From NCBI RefSeq assembly GCF_001951155.1, contig NZ_CP016359.1, positions 2,690,001-2,754,000 of the forward strand: 64,000 nt of DNA, read 5' to 3'. Under the pieces are notes generated by a model that saw nothing but the letters and a program-made list of their open reading frames with translations, ran no database searches and had not been told where the DNA came from. Positions 36,241 to 45,080 of this stretch are shown here, piece after piece. A program made the position numbers and the translations under genes. The stretch comes from Christiangramia flava JLT2011. GTDB lineage: Bacteria > Bacteroidota > Bacteroidia > Flavobacteriales > Flavobacteriaceae. Within the stretch, counting starts at the first letter, position 1; each line of letters starts with the position of its first letter.

Positions 36241-37210
36241 TTTTACCGCTACTTATATTTCATTTTTCAGTAAAATGCTGCGTAAGGAAGGCTATACGGT
36301 TCGTACAGCTTCCACCAGGAACAATAAAGCTTTAAGATTGGCTGAAATGCTGGCATTGATCGCTCGATATAAGAAAAGCACCGATATCGTTTTGATCGAT
36401 ACTTATGGCGCCATGAATTTTTACTATGCCTATCTCGTTGGTCAAGCTTGTTCCCTTCTGAAACTGGAGTATATCCCCATTCTTCATGGCGGTAACTTAC
36501 CGGAAAGACTGGAAAATTCACGAAAATTGAGCAGAAGCCTTTTCGGAAATGCGAAAATGAATGTCGCTCCTTCTCATTATTTATTCGATATTTTTCAGCA
36601 ATATGGGTTTCAGAATACGCAAATTATTCCGAATTCGATCAATTCTGAAAATTATCCGTTTGAGGAACGTACGCAATTCAGCCCACGCTTGTTATGGGTA
36701 AGGCGTTTTCAAAAACGTTATAACCCTATGATGGCTTTGCAGGTTTTGCAAATCATTCAGAAAGATTTTCCGCAGGCCAGTATGTGCATGGTGGGGCCGG
36801 AAAAAGACGGCAGTATGGTGGCTTGTAAGAAACTGGCAAAAAAGCATCATCTCGATGTTAAATTTACAGGAAAACTGAAGAAAAAACAGTGGGCAAAACT
36901 GAGCAGGAACTATGATTTTTTTATCAATACCACCTCCATCGACAATACACCTATAAGTGTGATCGAAGCCATGAGCCTGGGATTGCCTGTTATTAGCACC
37001 AATGTTGGCGGAATGCCTCAACTTATTGAAAATGGTAAGGACGGGATTCTTGTCCCGGAAGAGGATCCGGAAACTATGGCAAGGGAAATAGTAAAATTAC
37101 TACAGGATCAAAAAGAAGCCGCCAGGCTTGCCCGGGCAGCGCGGGAAAAAGTAGATGCATTTGATTGGAAACAGGTTCGCGAACAGTGGAACAGGCTTCT
37201 TGCCTTGTGA
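36194..37210 (+). CDS. Family 4 glycosyltransferase (tandem paralogue 1)
   Basis: A 338-residue GT-B enzyme. The N-terminus (KKRILYIGNDL) aligns with its neighbour's start (VKNILYIGNRL), supporting the ATG at 36194 despite a 47-base overlap with the ligase gene. PILHGGNLPERL is the acceptor-side loop, RLLWVRRFQKRYNPMMAL opens the donor domain, DNTPISVIEAMSLGLPVIS gives a GT4 motif with an Ile in the usual acidic slot, and STNVGGMPQLIENG follows. It is clearly homologous to the next gene along its whole length. Confidence 0.88.
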   Translation: MKKRILYIGNDLQVNSFTATYISFFSKMLRKEGYTVRTASTRNNKALRLAEMLALIARYKKSTDIVLIDTYGAMNFYYAYLVGQACSLLKLEYIPILHGGNLPERLENSRKLSRSLFGNAKMNVAPSHYLFDIFQQYGFQNTQIIPNSINSENYPFEERTQFSPRLLWVRRFQKRYNPMMALQVLQIIQKDFPQASMCMVGPEKDGSMVACKKLAKKHHLDVKFTGKLKKKQWAKLSRNYDFFINTTSIDNTPISVIEAMSLGLPVISTNVGGMPQLIENGKDGILVPEEDPETMAREIVKLLQDQKEAARLARAAREKVDAFDWKQVREQWNRLLAL

Positions 37211-38217
37211 AAAACATTTTGTACATAGGTAACCGGCTGGAAAAATCAGGAAAAACTCCTACCAGTGCTGACGTTCTTCCCGGCAAACTCCGAAAAGAAG
37301 GATTCAGTATAAAAGTGGTTTCCAGTAATCCGAACAAATTTTTACGCCTTCTCGAAATGATTTTTGCCATTTTCCGATTAAAGAATTGGGTGGATTTTAT
37401 CATTATCGATACGTACAGTACTTCCAATTTTTGGTATGCGGTGACCTGCGGAAAAATAGCCTATTTTTTGCGAATTCCTGTAATTTTTCTGTTGCATGGG
37501 GGCAATCTTCCAACTCGATTTTCCCAATCTTCTCCGGCTGTATTAAAGATTTTCCGAAAAGCTCATCGTCTCGTTGCGCCTTCGGAATACCTCTTTAAAA
37601 ATTTTCAAGATTTCAATTTTCAAAATCTGAAAATGATCCCTAATTCCCTGGAACTTGAAAATTATCATTTTTCTTCACGCTTTTCTGAAATTCCGCATAT
37701 TCTATGGCTTCGTGCCTTTGATGAAACCTATAATCCTGTAATGGCCCTTGAGGTTTTTAAAATTGTTCAGAAAAAATTTCCAGATGTGACCATGAAAATG
37801 CTTGGCCCAGATAAAGACGGAAGTTTACGGCGAATTCAGGCAATTGTCCAAAAAGAAAATCTCTCTATAGAACTACCGGGAAAATTGTCCCGTGAAAGCT
37901 GGCTACAGTTAACGCGCGAATGCAATGTTTTTTTGAACACCAGCAGGATAGATAACATGCCGGTTAGTGTTCTGGAAGCGATGGCCTTAGGTTTACCGGT
38001 GATTTCTACCAATGTTGGCGGGTTGCCGTATCTTATCGAAAATGGAGAGAATGGTTTACTGGTCATTTCCGGAGATGCTGAAAAAATGGCCGGGCAGGTG
38101 ATAAAAATTTTTCAGGATGAAAACCAGTATAGCACCTTAGTGCAAAATGGTCGGCATACCGCCGAGCACTATTCTTGGCAAAAAGTGAAAGGGTTTTGGT
38201 TGGAATTACTTGGGTAA
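37207..38217 (+). CDS. Family 4 glycosyltransferase (tandem paralogue 2)
   Basis: A 336-residue GT-B enzyme and diverged tandem copy of the previous gene: both share HGGNLP, YNPxMAL, GPxKDGS, SIDN/RIDN-x-PxSVxEAM and STNVGGxPxLIENG. GTG 37207 is the chosen start because it lines up with the paralogue and overlaps its TGA; a frame from 37165 would extend into it. An 11-residue stretch rich in Phe/Asn (NFQDFNFQNL) marks the divergence. The pair may add two identical or similar sugars in succession. Confidence 0.88.
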   Translation: MKNILYIGNRLEKSGKTPTSADVLPGKLRKEGFSIKVVSSNPNKFLRLLEMIFAIFRLKNWVDFIIIDTYSTSNFWYAVTCGKIAYFLRIPVIFLLHGGNLPTRFSQSSPAVLKIFRKAHRLVAPSEYLFKNFQDFNFQNLKMIPNSLELENYHFSSRFSEIPHILWLRAFDETYNPVMALEVFKIVQKKFPDVTMKMLGPDKDGSLRRIQAIVQKENLSIELPGKLSRESWLQLTRECNVFLNTSRIDNMPVSVLEAMALGLPVISTNVGGLPYLIENGENGLLVISGDAEKMAGQVIKIFQDENQYSTLVQNGRHTAEHYSWQKVKGFWLELLG

Positions 38218-38223
38218 TTATTC

Positions 38224-38231
38224 TATATTTA
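38224..38231 (+). promoter_or_regulatory. Weak candidate promoter for the sugar-phosphate transferase gene
   Basis: TATATTTA differs from TAnnTTTG at the last base, and a TTG at 38200-38202 lies 21 bases upstream. It would give a leader of about 22 bases before the ATG at 38260. Confidence 0.3.
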
Positions 38232-38259
38232 TCCCCGAGCCTTTCGAAATCAGCCAGCC

Positions 38260-39654
38260 ATGTCGCAGAAACCCCTTTTCCACTTTGAGGTATCCGAGCG
38301 AAAACTCCTGCTTCGGTTGTTTGATGCTGTCGCTGTGTTATTGACGCTAGCCGTGGTGGGGGTGATATTTCAGTTTGATTACTTCCGCATAAATGGTGAT
38401 AACTGGGTGTGGACCTTCGTGTTGGTGGTTTACCTGAATTTTTTCGCCAATGTATTTGAACTTTACGATCTTCAGAAGGCTGATCGGTTTGATACCGTCG
38501 TGAAAAATATCATTTTAACGACCAGCCTGGTCGTGCTATTTTATATTCTCACGCCATTTTTTACGCCCAGCTTACCAGAAAACCGACTCCAAATCATCTT
38601 TTTCTATCTATCCATTTTAGGAGCATTGCTGTTATGGAGGTCTTTGTACGTCAGTCTCATTTCATCTCCGCGGTTTTACAAAAGAGTGCTGGTCGTGGGA
38701 GATTCTTTTGATATTAAATTGATAGCGCAGGCTCTTCAGAAGTCTGATCCCAATTACGTGGTGGTGGGTTATATCAATACCGATTACAGTATTAAGACGA
38801 AGCTGGATAAAGAGGACCTGATTCGGTTTGAAATTGAGGAGTTTGATGAAGCCATTAAAAAGCATCATATCAATGAGATCGTAGTGGCGAGTGCCTACCA
38901 AAAGGGCCTTATGCTCAGCCTTTATAATAAATTAAGCGACCTGCTGAAAGCCGGTTTCCCGATACGTGATTATACGCAGGTTTATGAAGAAATCACACAT
39001 CGTATCCCGGTTCAGAACGTGGATAAGGATTTCTATAAGTATTTTCCGTTTAGCCGAAGCAACCAGAATAAGTTCTACATCTTTATTTTCCGTATTATCG
39101 ATATTATCGTTTCTATCTTCGGAATTATTTTCGGGGTCTTTTTCATCCCGATTGTCGTTATTGGGAATCTGGTGGCAAATCGGGGAAAACTATTTTATTT
39201 TCAGGAGCGCGTAGGGAAATACGGGGAAGTATTTAAAATTGTGAAACTGCGTACAATGATCAAAGATGCAGAATCTGAAGGTCCTCAATTTGCTCAAAAA
39301 GATGATTTTCGGGTCACCCGCTTCGGAAGATTTCTTCGACGGTCTCGAATAGATGAAATTCCCCAGTTTTACAATGTTTTGATGGGCGATATGAGTCTCA
39401 TAGGTCCACGGCCAGAAAGACCAGTTTTTGTCAAAGAATTGTCAGAAATGATTCCTTTTTATGATACGCGGCACGTGGTAAAACCCGGGCTAACAGGTTG
39501 GGCTCAGGTAATGGCCAATTATGGCGATAGCTTTGATGACAGCCTCGAAAAACTTCAGTATGATTTGTATTATATCAAACATCGTGGCGTATTTCTCGAT
39601 CTCAACATCATCTTGAAAACGCTTAGTACCGTCATATTTTTCCGAGGCCAGTAG
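38260..39654 (+). CDS. Polyprenyl-phosphate sugar-phosphate transferase (initiating enzyme, WcaJ/WbaP type)
   Basis: Starts glycan assembly by moving a sugar-1-phosphate to undecaprenyl phosphate. Residues 15-135 form four membrane helices, 140-250 a Rossmann-like cytoplasmic domain (VLVVGDSF), ~272-303 the membrane-embedded helix, and ~305-464 the catalytic domain with KLRTM (329-333), SRIDEIPQ (362-369), IGPRPERP (381-388) and KPGLTGWAQV. All catalytic acidic residues are present. At 464 residues it is the long form. It is the last gene of the locus; its stop is one base from the convergent lnt gene. Confidence 0.92.
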   Translation: MSQKPLFHFEVSERKLLLRLFDAVAVLLTLAVVGVIFQFDYFRINGDNWVWTFVLVVYLNFFANVFELYDLQKADRFDTVVKNIILTTSLVVLFYILTPFFTPSLPENRLQIIFFYLSILGALLLWRSLYVSLISSPRFYKRVLVVGDSFDIKLIAQALQKSDPNYVVVGYINTDYSIKTKLDKEDLIRFEIEEFDEAIKKHHINEIVVASAYQKGLMLSLYNKLSDLLKAGFPIRDYTQVYEEITHRIPVQNVDKDFYKYFPFSRSNQNKFYIFIFRIIDIIVSIFGIIFGVFFIPIVVIGNLVANRGKLFYFQERVGKYGEVFKIVKLRTMIKDAESEGPQFAQKDDFRVTRFGRFLRRSRIDEIPQFYNVLMGDMSLIGPRPERPVFVKELSEMIPFYDTRHVVKPGLTGWAQVMANYGDSFDDSLEKLQYDLYYIKHRGVFLDLNIILKTLSTVIFFRGQ

Positions 39655-39655
39655 A

Positions 39656-41263
39656 TTAAATTCCCGGGCGATTCCGGTGATATTTTATGATCGCGAACAG
39701 AAAAATGAAAATGGCCAGAAAGCTGGCAATTCGAGATAGGTAATTCCCGTACCTATCGTAAAAGGTCAATTCCGGATTGATTCCAATTTGCCCTGTAACC
39801 ACTCCAGTTTTTTCATAACCCAATTCGGAAATGACATCTCCACGACCGTTTATGATTGCCGAAATCCCCGTATTAGCGCTTCGGGCAACATATTTATGAC
39901 TTTCAACAGCACGAAGCCGGGCGTAGCTCAAATGCTGCCTGTGGCCCTGGGTATCGCCCCACCAGGCATCATTGGTGATAATGCTTAAAAAATCAGCTCC
40001 ATTTTTCACATAATTTGTCACGTATTCGCCGTAAACCGACTCATAGCAAATGATTGGTGCAGTAGCGAGGCTATCTTTGAGGTAAAAAACCTCACGATCT
40101 GGCTGAGTGGTTTTCATAGCCACAGTTCCGCCAAGGTCGATCATAATATCTCCCAGCAGAGGTTTTAAAATATCCTGATAAGGGAAATTTTCAACTCCTA
40201 CCACCAGTTTCGATTTGTTGTAAATTGGAATCGAATCCTGGTTATTTTGAACAAAAAACGCGGAATTATAATCATCATACCAGTCCATTGGACCAATCTG
40301 GTTGGATTGCTTCTGAACCTTTGAAGGGTCTGCGAATCGATCGTACAAAGAAATTCCACCTAAAAATGAAGGTTTGGACGCAAGTTTGCTGATCTGGCTT
40401 CCAAAGTATACCGCTTCAGACCTGTTGAAATTGGTAAGTCGCGTACCATCTGCAAAAACCGTTTCCGGAGCGAGGACCAGGTCGGTGGAATCGGTGATAT
40501 GGTCTTTCGTGAGTTTCAGCAATAATTGGCCAATTCTGGAATCGGTTGTATTGTATTTTTCGGTGTACGGATTGATGTTTGGTTGCAGGATCAGCACATT
40601 GATTTTTTCTTTTGGCTCCTCATACTTGTAATATTTCAGTAAGGAAATTCCGATAGGGACAAGAATTAAGAGCACTAGTTTCAGAATCCCTCTGAAAATA
40701 ATTGGCTTTTCCTGAAATTCATGATAAAGCAGGATGCTTCGGAAAATAGTTAAATTTACCAACCAGATCCACAGGGTGCCGCCAAAAGTACCAGTTATAT
40801 CGTACCACTGCACCCAGCTGATATATTCTGAAAAAACATTTCCGAGGTTGAGCCAGGGCCAGGAAAAATCCCAGTTTAGGTGAATTTGCTCAAAAACCAT
40901 CCAGATACAGGTAAGAAAGGTTGCTGCAGCCCCAAAACCCGTGCGTTTTGCCACGATATGATACATGAGGAAAGCAAAGCTCATCAGGAGTGAATTGACC
41001 AGGATGGCGAAAGCCCCGCCGAAAGGTGTGGAAAAATAGATCCAATATGTGGTAACGAGATTCCAGATAAAAAAACTGGAGTAAGCAACCCCGAAAACCT
41101 TGAGTTTTCCATGCTTTTTTGAAAAATTCCTAATCCTGAATTCTGCTAAGAGCAATGGGATGAAAGCGAAAAAAATAAGTAGTGGAAAACCGTAAGTTGG
41201 CCACGAAACTGCTAGTAAGAGGCCGCTCGATACAGCGTATAAAAAATTTCTCATGGAATGCAA
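39656..41263 (-). CDS. lnt: Apolipoprotein N-acyltransferase
   Basis: Adds the third acyl chain to the N-terminal cysteine of lipoproteins in the inner membrane. Residues 1-215 form the multi-helix membrane domain with the WVQWYDITGTFGG segment; the periplasmic nitrilase domain holds the catalytic triad Glu267 (LAPETVF), Lys350 (YNKSK) and Cys406 (PIICYESV), and a final helix at about 505-528 re-enters the membrane. At 535 residues it is of family length. Many lipoprotein genes in this window would be its substrates. ATG at 41263; the pssA gene is divergent 124 bases away. Confidence 0.95.
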   Translation of the reverse strand: MHSMRNFLYAVSSGLLLAVSWPTYGFPLLIFFAFIPLLLAEFRIRNFSKKHGKLKVFGVAYSSFFIWNLVTTYWIYFSTPFGGAFAILVNSLLMSFAFLMYHIVAKRTGFGAAATFLTCIWMVFEQIHLNWDFSWPWLNLGNVFSEYISWVQWYDITGTFGGTLWIWLVNLTIFRSILLYHEFQEKPIIFRGILKLVLLILVPIGISLLKYYKYEEPKEKINVLILQPNINPYTEKYNTTDSRIGQLLLKLTKDHITDSTDLVLAPETVFADGTRLTNFNRSEAVYFGSQISKLASKPSFLGGISLYDRFADPSKVQKQSNQIGPMDWYDDYNSAFFVQNNQDSIPIYNKSKLVVGVENFPYQDILKPLLGDIMIDLGGTVAMKTTQPDREVFYLKDSLATAPIICYESVYGEYVTNYVKNGADFLSIITNDAWWGDTQGHRQHLSYARLRAVESHKYVARSANTGISAIINGRGDVISELGYEKTGVVTGQIGINPELTFYDRYGNYLSRIASFLAIFIFLFAIIKYHRNRPGI

Positions 41264-41387
41264 TTCTACTCAAAAATAGGGAAGTTTGAAGGATTCGACA
41301 GCAATAAGGCAGCTACTCTAACAATAATTTTAGAGGAAATTGCAGGCAAAAGCTTAGATTAGTGTTCAAATTGAAAAATCTTCAGAA

Positions 41388-42128
41388 TTGAAAAAGCACA
41401 TTCCGAACTTTATAACGCTACTGAATTTGTTAAGCGGCTGTATTGCCATCTTGTTCGCTGTAAAGGGAAACCTGGTGATGGCAGCGGTTTTTGTTGCCGC
41501 TGGGATATTCTTTGATTTTTTTGACGGATTGGCAGCCAGGAGCTTAAATGTTAAAAGTGATGTTGGCCTTCAATTAGATTCGCTGGCCGATGTGGTGACT
41601 AGTGGTGTTGTGCCGGGAATTGTGATGTATCAGTTGATGAGCAGGGCTTTACTGAACAGTGGAGAAACCGGCAGGGACTGGACCTTTAGCGGTATGGAAT
41701 TTCCTTTTGAGCCTGTGGCATTAATTGGCCTGTTCATTACCCTTGCTTCAGCTTTGCGCCTGGCCAAATTCAATGTAGACGATCGTCAAACCGATTCATT
41801 CATCGGGTTGCCAACTCCGGCAAATACCCTCTTAATCCTGAGCTTACCGTTGATCCTGACCTTTCAGCCGTCACCATGGATTTCTGCCCTGGTTTTGAAT
41901 ATCTGGGTGTTAATGGGGCTTACAGTCTTAAGCTGCTATTTGTTGAATGCGGAATTACCATTGTTCGCCCTGAAATTTTCTGACTGGGCATTTGCGAAGA
42001 ACAAGATGCGTTATTTCTTTTTGATTGCCTGCCTGGTGCTTATCATACTCTTAAAGTTTTTGGCAATCCCCGCGATCATCCTGCTGTACGTTTTACTTTC
42101 TGTTTTTCAAAATAGGAGTAGGGTCTAA
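41388..42128 (+). CDS. pssA: CDP-diacylglycerol-serine O-phosphatidyltransferase
   Basis: Makes phosphatidylserine, the precursor of phosphatidylethanolamine. The CDP-alcohol phosphotransferase signature DG-x2-AR-x8-G-x3-D-x3-D is complete (Asp46, Gly47, Ala50, Arg51, Gly60, Asp64, Asp68), and there are about seven to eight membrane helices in 246 residues. The start is TTG 41388. Its last 36 bases overlap the convergent asparagine-synthetase-like gene on the other strand. Confidence 0.93.
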   Translation: MKKHIPNFITLLNLLSGCIAILFAVKGNLVMAAVFVAAGIFFDFFDGLAARSLNVKSDVGLQLDSLADVVTSGVVPGIVMYQLMSRALLNSGETGRDWTFSGMEFPFEPVALIGLFITLASALRLAKFNVDDRQTDSFIGLPTPANTLLILSLPLILTFQPSPWISALVLNIWVLMGLTVLSCYLLNAELPLFALKFSDWAFAKNKMRYFFLIACLVLIILLKFLAIPAIILLYVLLSVFQNRSRV

Positions 42129-43967
42129 TTTCTCGGATATTAAATTTAATTGAAGATTTAGCTGAACGCCGCTCATAATGTCCATATTTGCGAAAGGCCA
42201 GGCTTTCATATCTTTCCTTTTCTCAACCAGGTTCTGGAATGTCTCTGCGTATTCATCGGTTAGCGCATTTTTCGAATAATAATCCTGCATATTATCAGAA
42301 ACTTCTGGCTGAAAGTATATGTCTGCCCAGTTCATACCCTTGAAAAATTTCGCTCTTCCGGTTTTACTCTTGGAACTCATCAGTTTTTTGGTCAATAGAT
42401 CATCTATTTTAGATCGAATTCCCCACCATGGAATTTTCAAAAAATCTGGGGTGGAAAGCGGAATTCCCGGAAACTGACTTGTAGGAACCTGCCCGAGCTT
42501 TTTTAGTTCAGGAGTATTTTTGAATAGTTGGTTTGCGAAACGGTAATAAAGCCGGTCGTTAGGATGAATGTAACTGGTAAGCCTGAGTAATTTGGTCGAC
42601 ATTCCGGGACTGAAGGCGTAGAAATGCTCATTGCAGATCAACACTTGCTTAGAAAGCTCTTTCCGGGTGAAGGTGTACCAAGAAAATAGCTCGTCGAACA
42701 ATTCTAGATAGGGTAAGTGATGATTTTCTATACGTGTAAAAATTTCCTCAATATCTTTTTTAGTCGCTTCGAAAATCTCTTGTTTATATTCTGAATAGCG
42801 TAATTTTTTAAACCAATTATCATCGAACCAGCCCAGTAATTTCTGCTGTTTGATCTTTTTCCACTGTTGAAAATTTTCATCTGTGGCCGGTGTCAATGGA
42901 AAGTTTTCTTTTCGAATATAGTGTGAAAAGAAGCTCTTTTTTCTGAAAGCTTCGGAATTAAAAATTTTAATATTTCTTGCTGGCAGACCTTCACACAGTT
43001 CCCCTAATAATAGAGGTTCCTTTGAAGCCTGGGTGACATTAGTGAGGATTTCTAACCAGGAGTTAAGCTTGACTGATTCAGTTTCTTTTACGAAGTTTTG
43101 TAGAACTCTTTTTTGCGGAAAGAAAAGTTCCAAATCCTGAAAACAGGAATACCTGGCGCCTTTAATTTTAGCAAGTTTTCCTGCCACTTTTGATTCATAA
43201 TTTTTAGGATTACCAAAAGTGTAGGCATGAATCTTTTTGTTCTGAATTGCTCCTAGGGCAATGCGGCTATCCATTCCGCCACTGAGAGCGATGTTGACAT
43301 TTTCTGAAATCTGAGTACACAGTGAGACTTCTTTTTTATACTGGTTCCAGTATCGATTGATATCCTTCTCAGATCTGCTAACAGATCCTATCTCTTGGTA
43401 GAGCGTATCATCATATTCTTTGTTGGTGATAATTCCCGAGGGGTTTTGGAATACTATTTTTTCTCCGGGTAAAATAGCCTTGCAATTTTTTAGAATGGTT
43501 CTGGAGCCAATATTTTCGAAATTTGGACCGATTGCCCTTTGCATGATACCCGCAGGGTCGTTTTCAATTTGGAACAATCGACCTAAAAGGATAAGGTTGT
43601 TCGAGATTGCAAAATTTTCCTCTTTCTGAAAATAGTATAATGGATAAACGTTGGTAAGATCGGTGAAAATCGCAATTTCGGATTGCTCATGGTGAATGGT
43701 AAATCCTGAAAAACTTCCCGTTATGTTTTCGGGTAAAGGCCAAAAATGGTAGGCAGATTGAGAAGCCTTTAGGGAGCTTTCATAAGAATCTTTTACATCT
43801 TCGTCATGAAGGTATCCATCAATAACTGAAAAAGTTTCTCGATCTTCAAAGATTCTGGAAGGATCATTAATTAAAAGAAATCCAGAAGTCAGTTGGTGGT
43901 AAGAAAGATTTTTAAAGTCATCTACTTTTGATGCATCCAGAACGGTGGTAGAGTAGATGAAATTCAT
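42093..43967 (-). CDS. Asparagine synthetase-like protein without glutaminase cysteine
   Basis: A 624-residue protein. The C-terminal half has the ATP pyrophosphatase loop LSGGMDSR (228-235) and AYTFGNP strand of the AsnB/beta-lactam-synthetase family. The N-terminal half keeps the overall pattern (FTDLTNVYPLYY at 102-113 in place of DRFG-x-KPLYY) but has no Cys2 nucleophile and begins MNFIYSTT, so it cannot use glutamine in the normal way. It may activate a carboxylate for another nucleophile or use free ammonia. It is the last gene of the kdsD-lptB operon, four bases after lptB, so a cell-surface substrate is possible. True function unknown. Confidence 0.7.
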   Translation of the reverse strand: MNFIYSTTVLDASKVDDFKNLSYHQLTSGFLLINDPSRIFEDRETFSVIDGYLHDEDVKDSYESSLKASQSAYHFWPLPENITGSFSGFTIHHEQSEIAIFTDLTNVYPLYYFQKEENFAISNNLILLGRLFQIENDPAGIMQRAIGPNFENIGSRTILKNCKAILPGEKIVFQNPSGIITNKEYDDTLYQEIGSVSRSEKDINRYWNQYKKEVSLCTQISENVNIALSGGMDSRIALGAIQNKKIHAYTFGNPKNYESKVAGKLAKIKGARYSCFQDLELFFPQKRVLQNFVKETESVKLNSWLEILTNVTQASKEPLLLGELCEGLPARNIKIFNSEAFRKKSFFSHYIRKENFPLTPATDENFQQWKKIKQQKLLGWFDDNWFKKLRYSEYKQEIFEATKKDIEEIFTRIENHHLPYLELFDELFSWYTFTRKELSKQVLICNEHFYAFSPGMSTKLLRLTSYIHPNDRLYYRFANQLFKNTPELKKLGQVPTSQFPGIPLSTPDFLKIPWWGIRSKIDDLLTKKLMSSKSKTGRAKFFKGMNWADIYFQPEVSDNMQDYYSKNALTDEYAETFQNLVEKRKDMKAWPFANMDIMSGVQLNLQLNLISEKLDPTPILKNRK

Positions 43968-43971
43968 AGAA

Positions 43972-44712
43972 TCAGGTAAACAATTTCTTCTTTCTTAATT
44001 CAAAGTTCTGGCCCAGATATACTTTCCGAACCATTTCGTCTTCTGCGAGTTCTTCCGGAATACCATGCTTTAGAATGCTACCCTCAAACATTAAATACGT
44101 TCTATCGGTAATAGCAAGGGTTTCCTGTACGTTGTGGTCTGTGATCAGTATTCCAATATTTTTGTTTTTCAACTGGGCCACAATACGCTGAATATCTTCC
44201 ACCGCAACAGGGTCTACACCGGCGAACGGTTCGTCCAGAAGGATGAAATTTGGATCGGTCGCCAAAGCGCGGGCGATTTCGGTTCTTCGTCGCTCCCCAC
44301 CACTTAGCAGGTCTCCGCGGTTTTTGCGAATATGATTTAATCCGAATTCTTCGATGAGCGATTCCATTTTCATTTCGCGTTCTTTTTTGGAGAGTGTCGT
44401 GAGCTCCAGGACGCTCATAATATTATCCTCAATGCTCAATTTTCTAAAAACCGAAGCTTCCTGAGCCAGATAGCCAATTCCATTTTGAGCTCTTTTATAC
44501 ATCGGATATTTGGTGATATTGATCTTGTCGAGGATAATATTTCCACTGTTTGGCTTTATAAGCCCTACGATCATATAGAATGAAGTAGTTTTACCCGCAC
44601 CATTAGGACCAAGCAGACCCACGATTTCTCCCTGGCTCACTTCCAGGGAAATACCTTTCACTACATCTCTTCCTTTGTAGGTTTTGACCAGTTGATCTGC
44701 TCGTAATTTCAT
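43972..44712 (-). CDS. lptB: LPS export ABC transporter ATP-binding protein
   Basis: Powers extraction of LPS from the inner membrane with LptF/LptG. Walker A GPNGAGKT (35-42), the Q-loop GYLAQEASVF, signature LSGGE (136-140) and Walker B ILLDEPFAGVDP (157-168) are all present, and the last two are characteristic of LptB. At 246 residues it is full length. It lies four bases from both neighbours in a minus-strand operon with kdsD, which makes a Kdo precursor, so synthesis and export of LPS are transcribed together. Confidence 0.95.
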   Translation of the reverse strand: MKLRADQLVKTYKGRDVVKGISLEVSQGEIVGLLGPNGAGKTTSFYMIVGLIKPNSGNIILDKINITKYPMYKRAQNGIGYLAQEASVFRKLSIEDNIMSVLELTTLSKKEREMKMESLIEEFGLNHIRKNRGDLLSGGERRRTEIARALATDPNFILLDEPFAGVDPVAVEDIQRIVAQLKNKNIGILITDHNVQETLAITDRTYLMFEGSILKHGIPEELAEDEMVRKVYLGQNFELRKKKLFT

Positions 44713-44716
44713 ACTG

Positions 44717-45070
44717 CTATTTTTCTTCAGTTTCTTCTAAAGCTTCCCAATATTCAAATGCGCGTCTTAAATGAGGAATTACGATGGTTCCTCCAATTAA
44801 AGTGCCAATACTTAAGGTTTCCATGATCTGAGCCCTTTCCACTCCTTGTTCGTGACTGGATTCCAGATGATATTTCACGCAGTCATCACAACGAAGTACC
44901 AGTGAGGCCACAAGGCCCAGAAGTTCTTTGGTTTTTTTATCCAGAGCACCTTCCGCAAAGGCATTCGTGTCTAAGTTAAAAATCCTCTTTAAAACCTTGT
45001 TGTTTTCAGCCATGATTTTATCATTCATCATAGCCCGGTAAGAGTTGAATTCATCAACTTTATTTATCAT
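44717..45070 (-). CDS. Carboxymuconolactone decarboxylase/AhpD-like protein
   Basis: A 117-residue all-helical protein of the AhpD-like family. CDDC (61-64) followed by His68 forms the CxxC-x3-H redox motif of the peroxidase-type members, so it may reduce thiols or peroxides rather than act on aromatics. It lies between tatC and lptB with gaps of four and ten bases. That place is common in flavobacteria as far as I recall; its link to Tat or LPS export is not established. Confidence 0.8.
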   Translation of the reverse strand: MINKVDEFNSYRAMMNDKIMAENNKVLKRIFNLDTNAFAEGALDKKTKELLGLVASLVLRCDDCVKYHLESSHEQGVERAQIMETLSIGTLIGGTIVIPHLRRAFEYWEALEETEEK

Positions 45071-45080
45071 AGCAATATTG

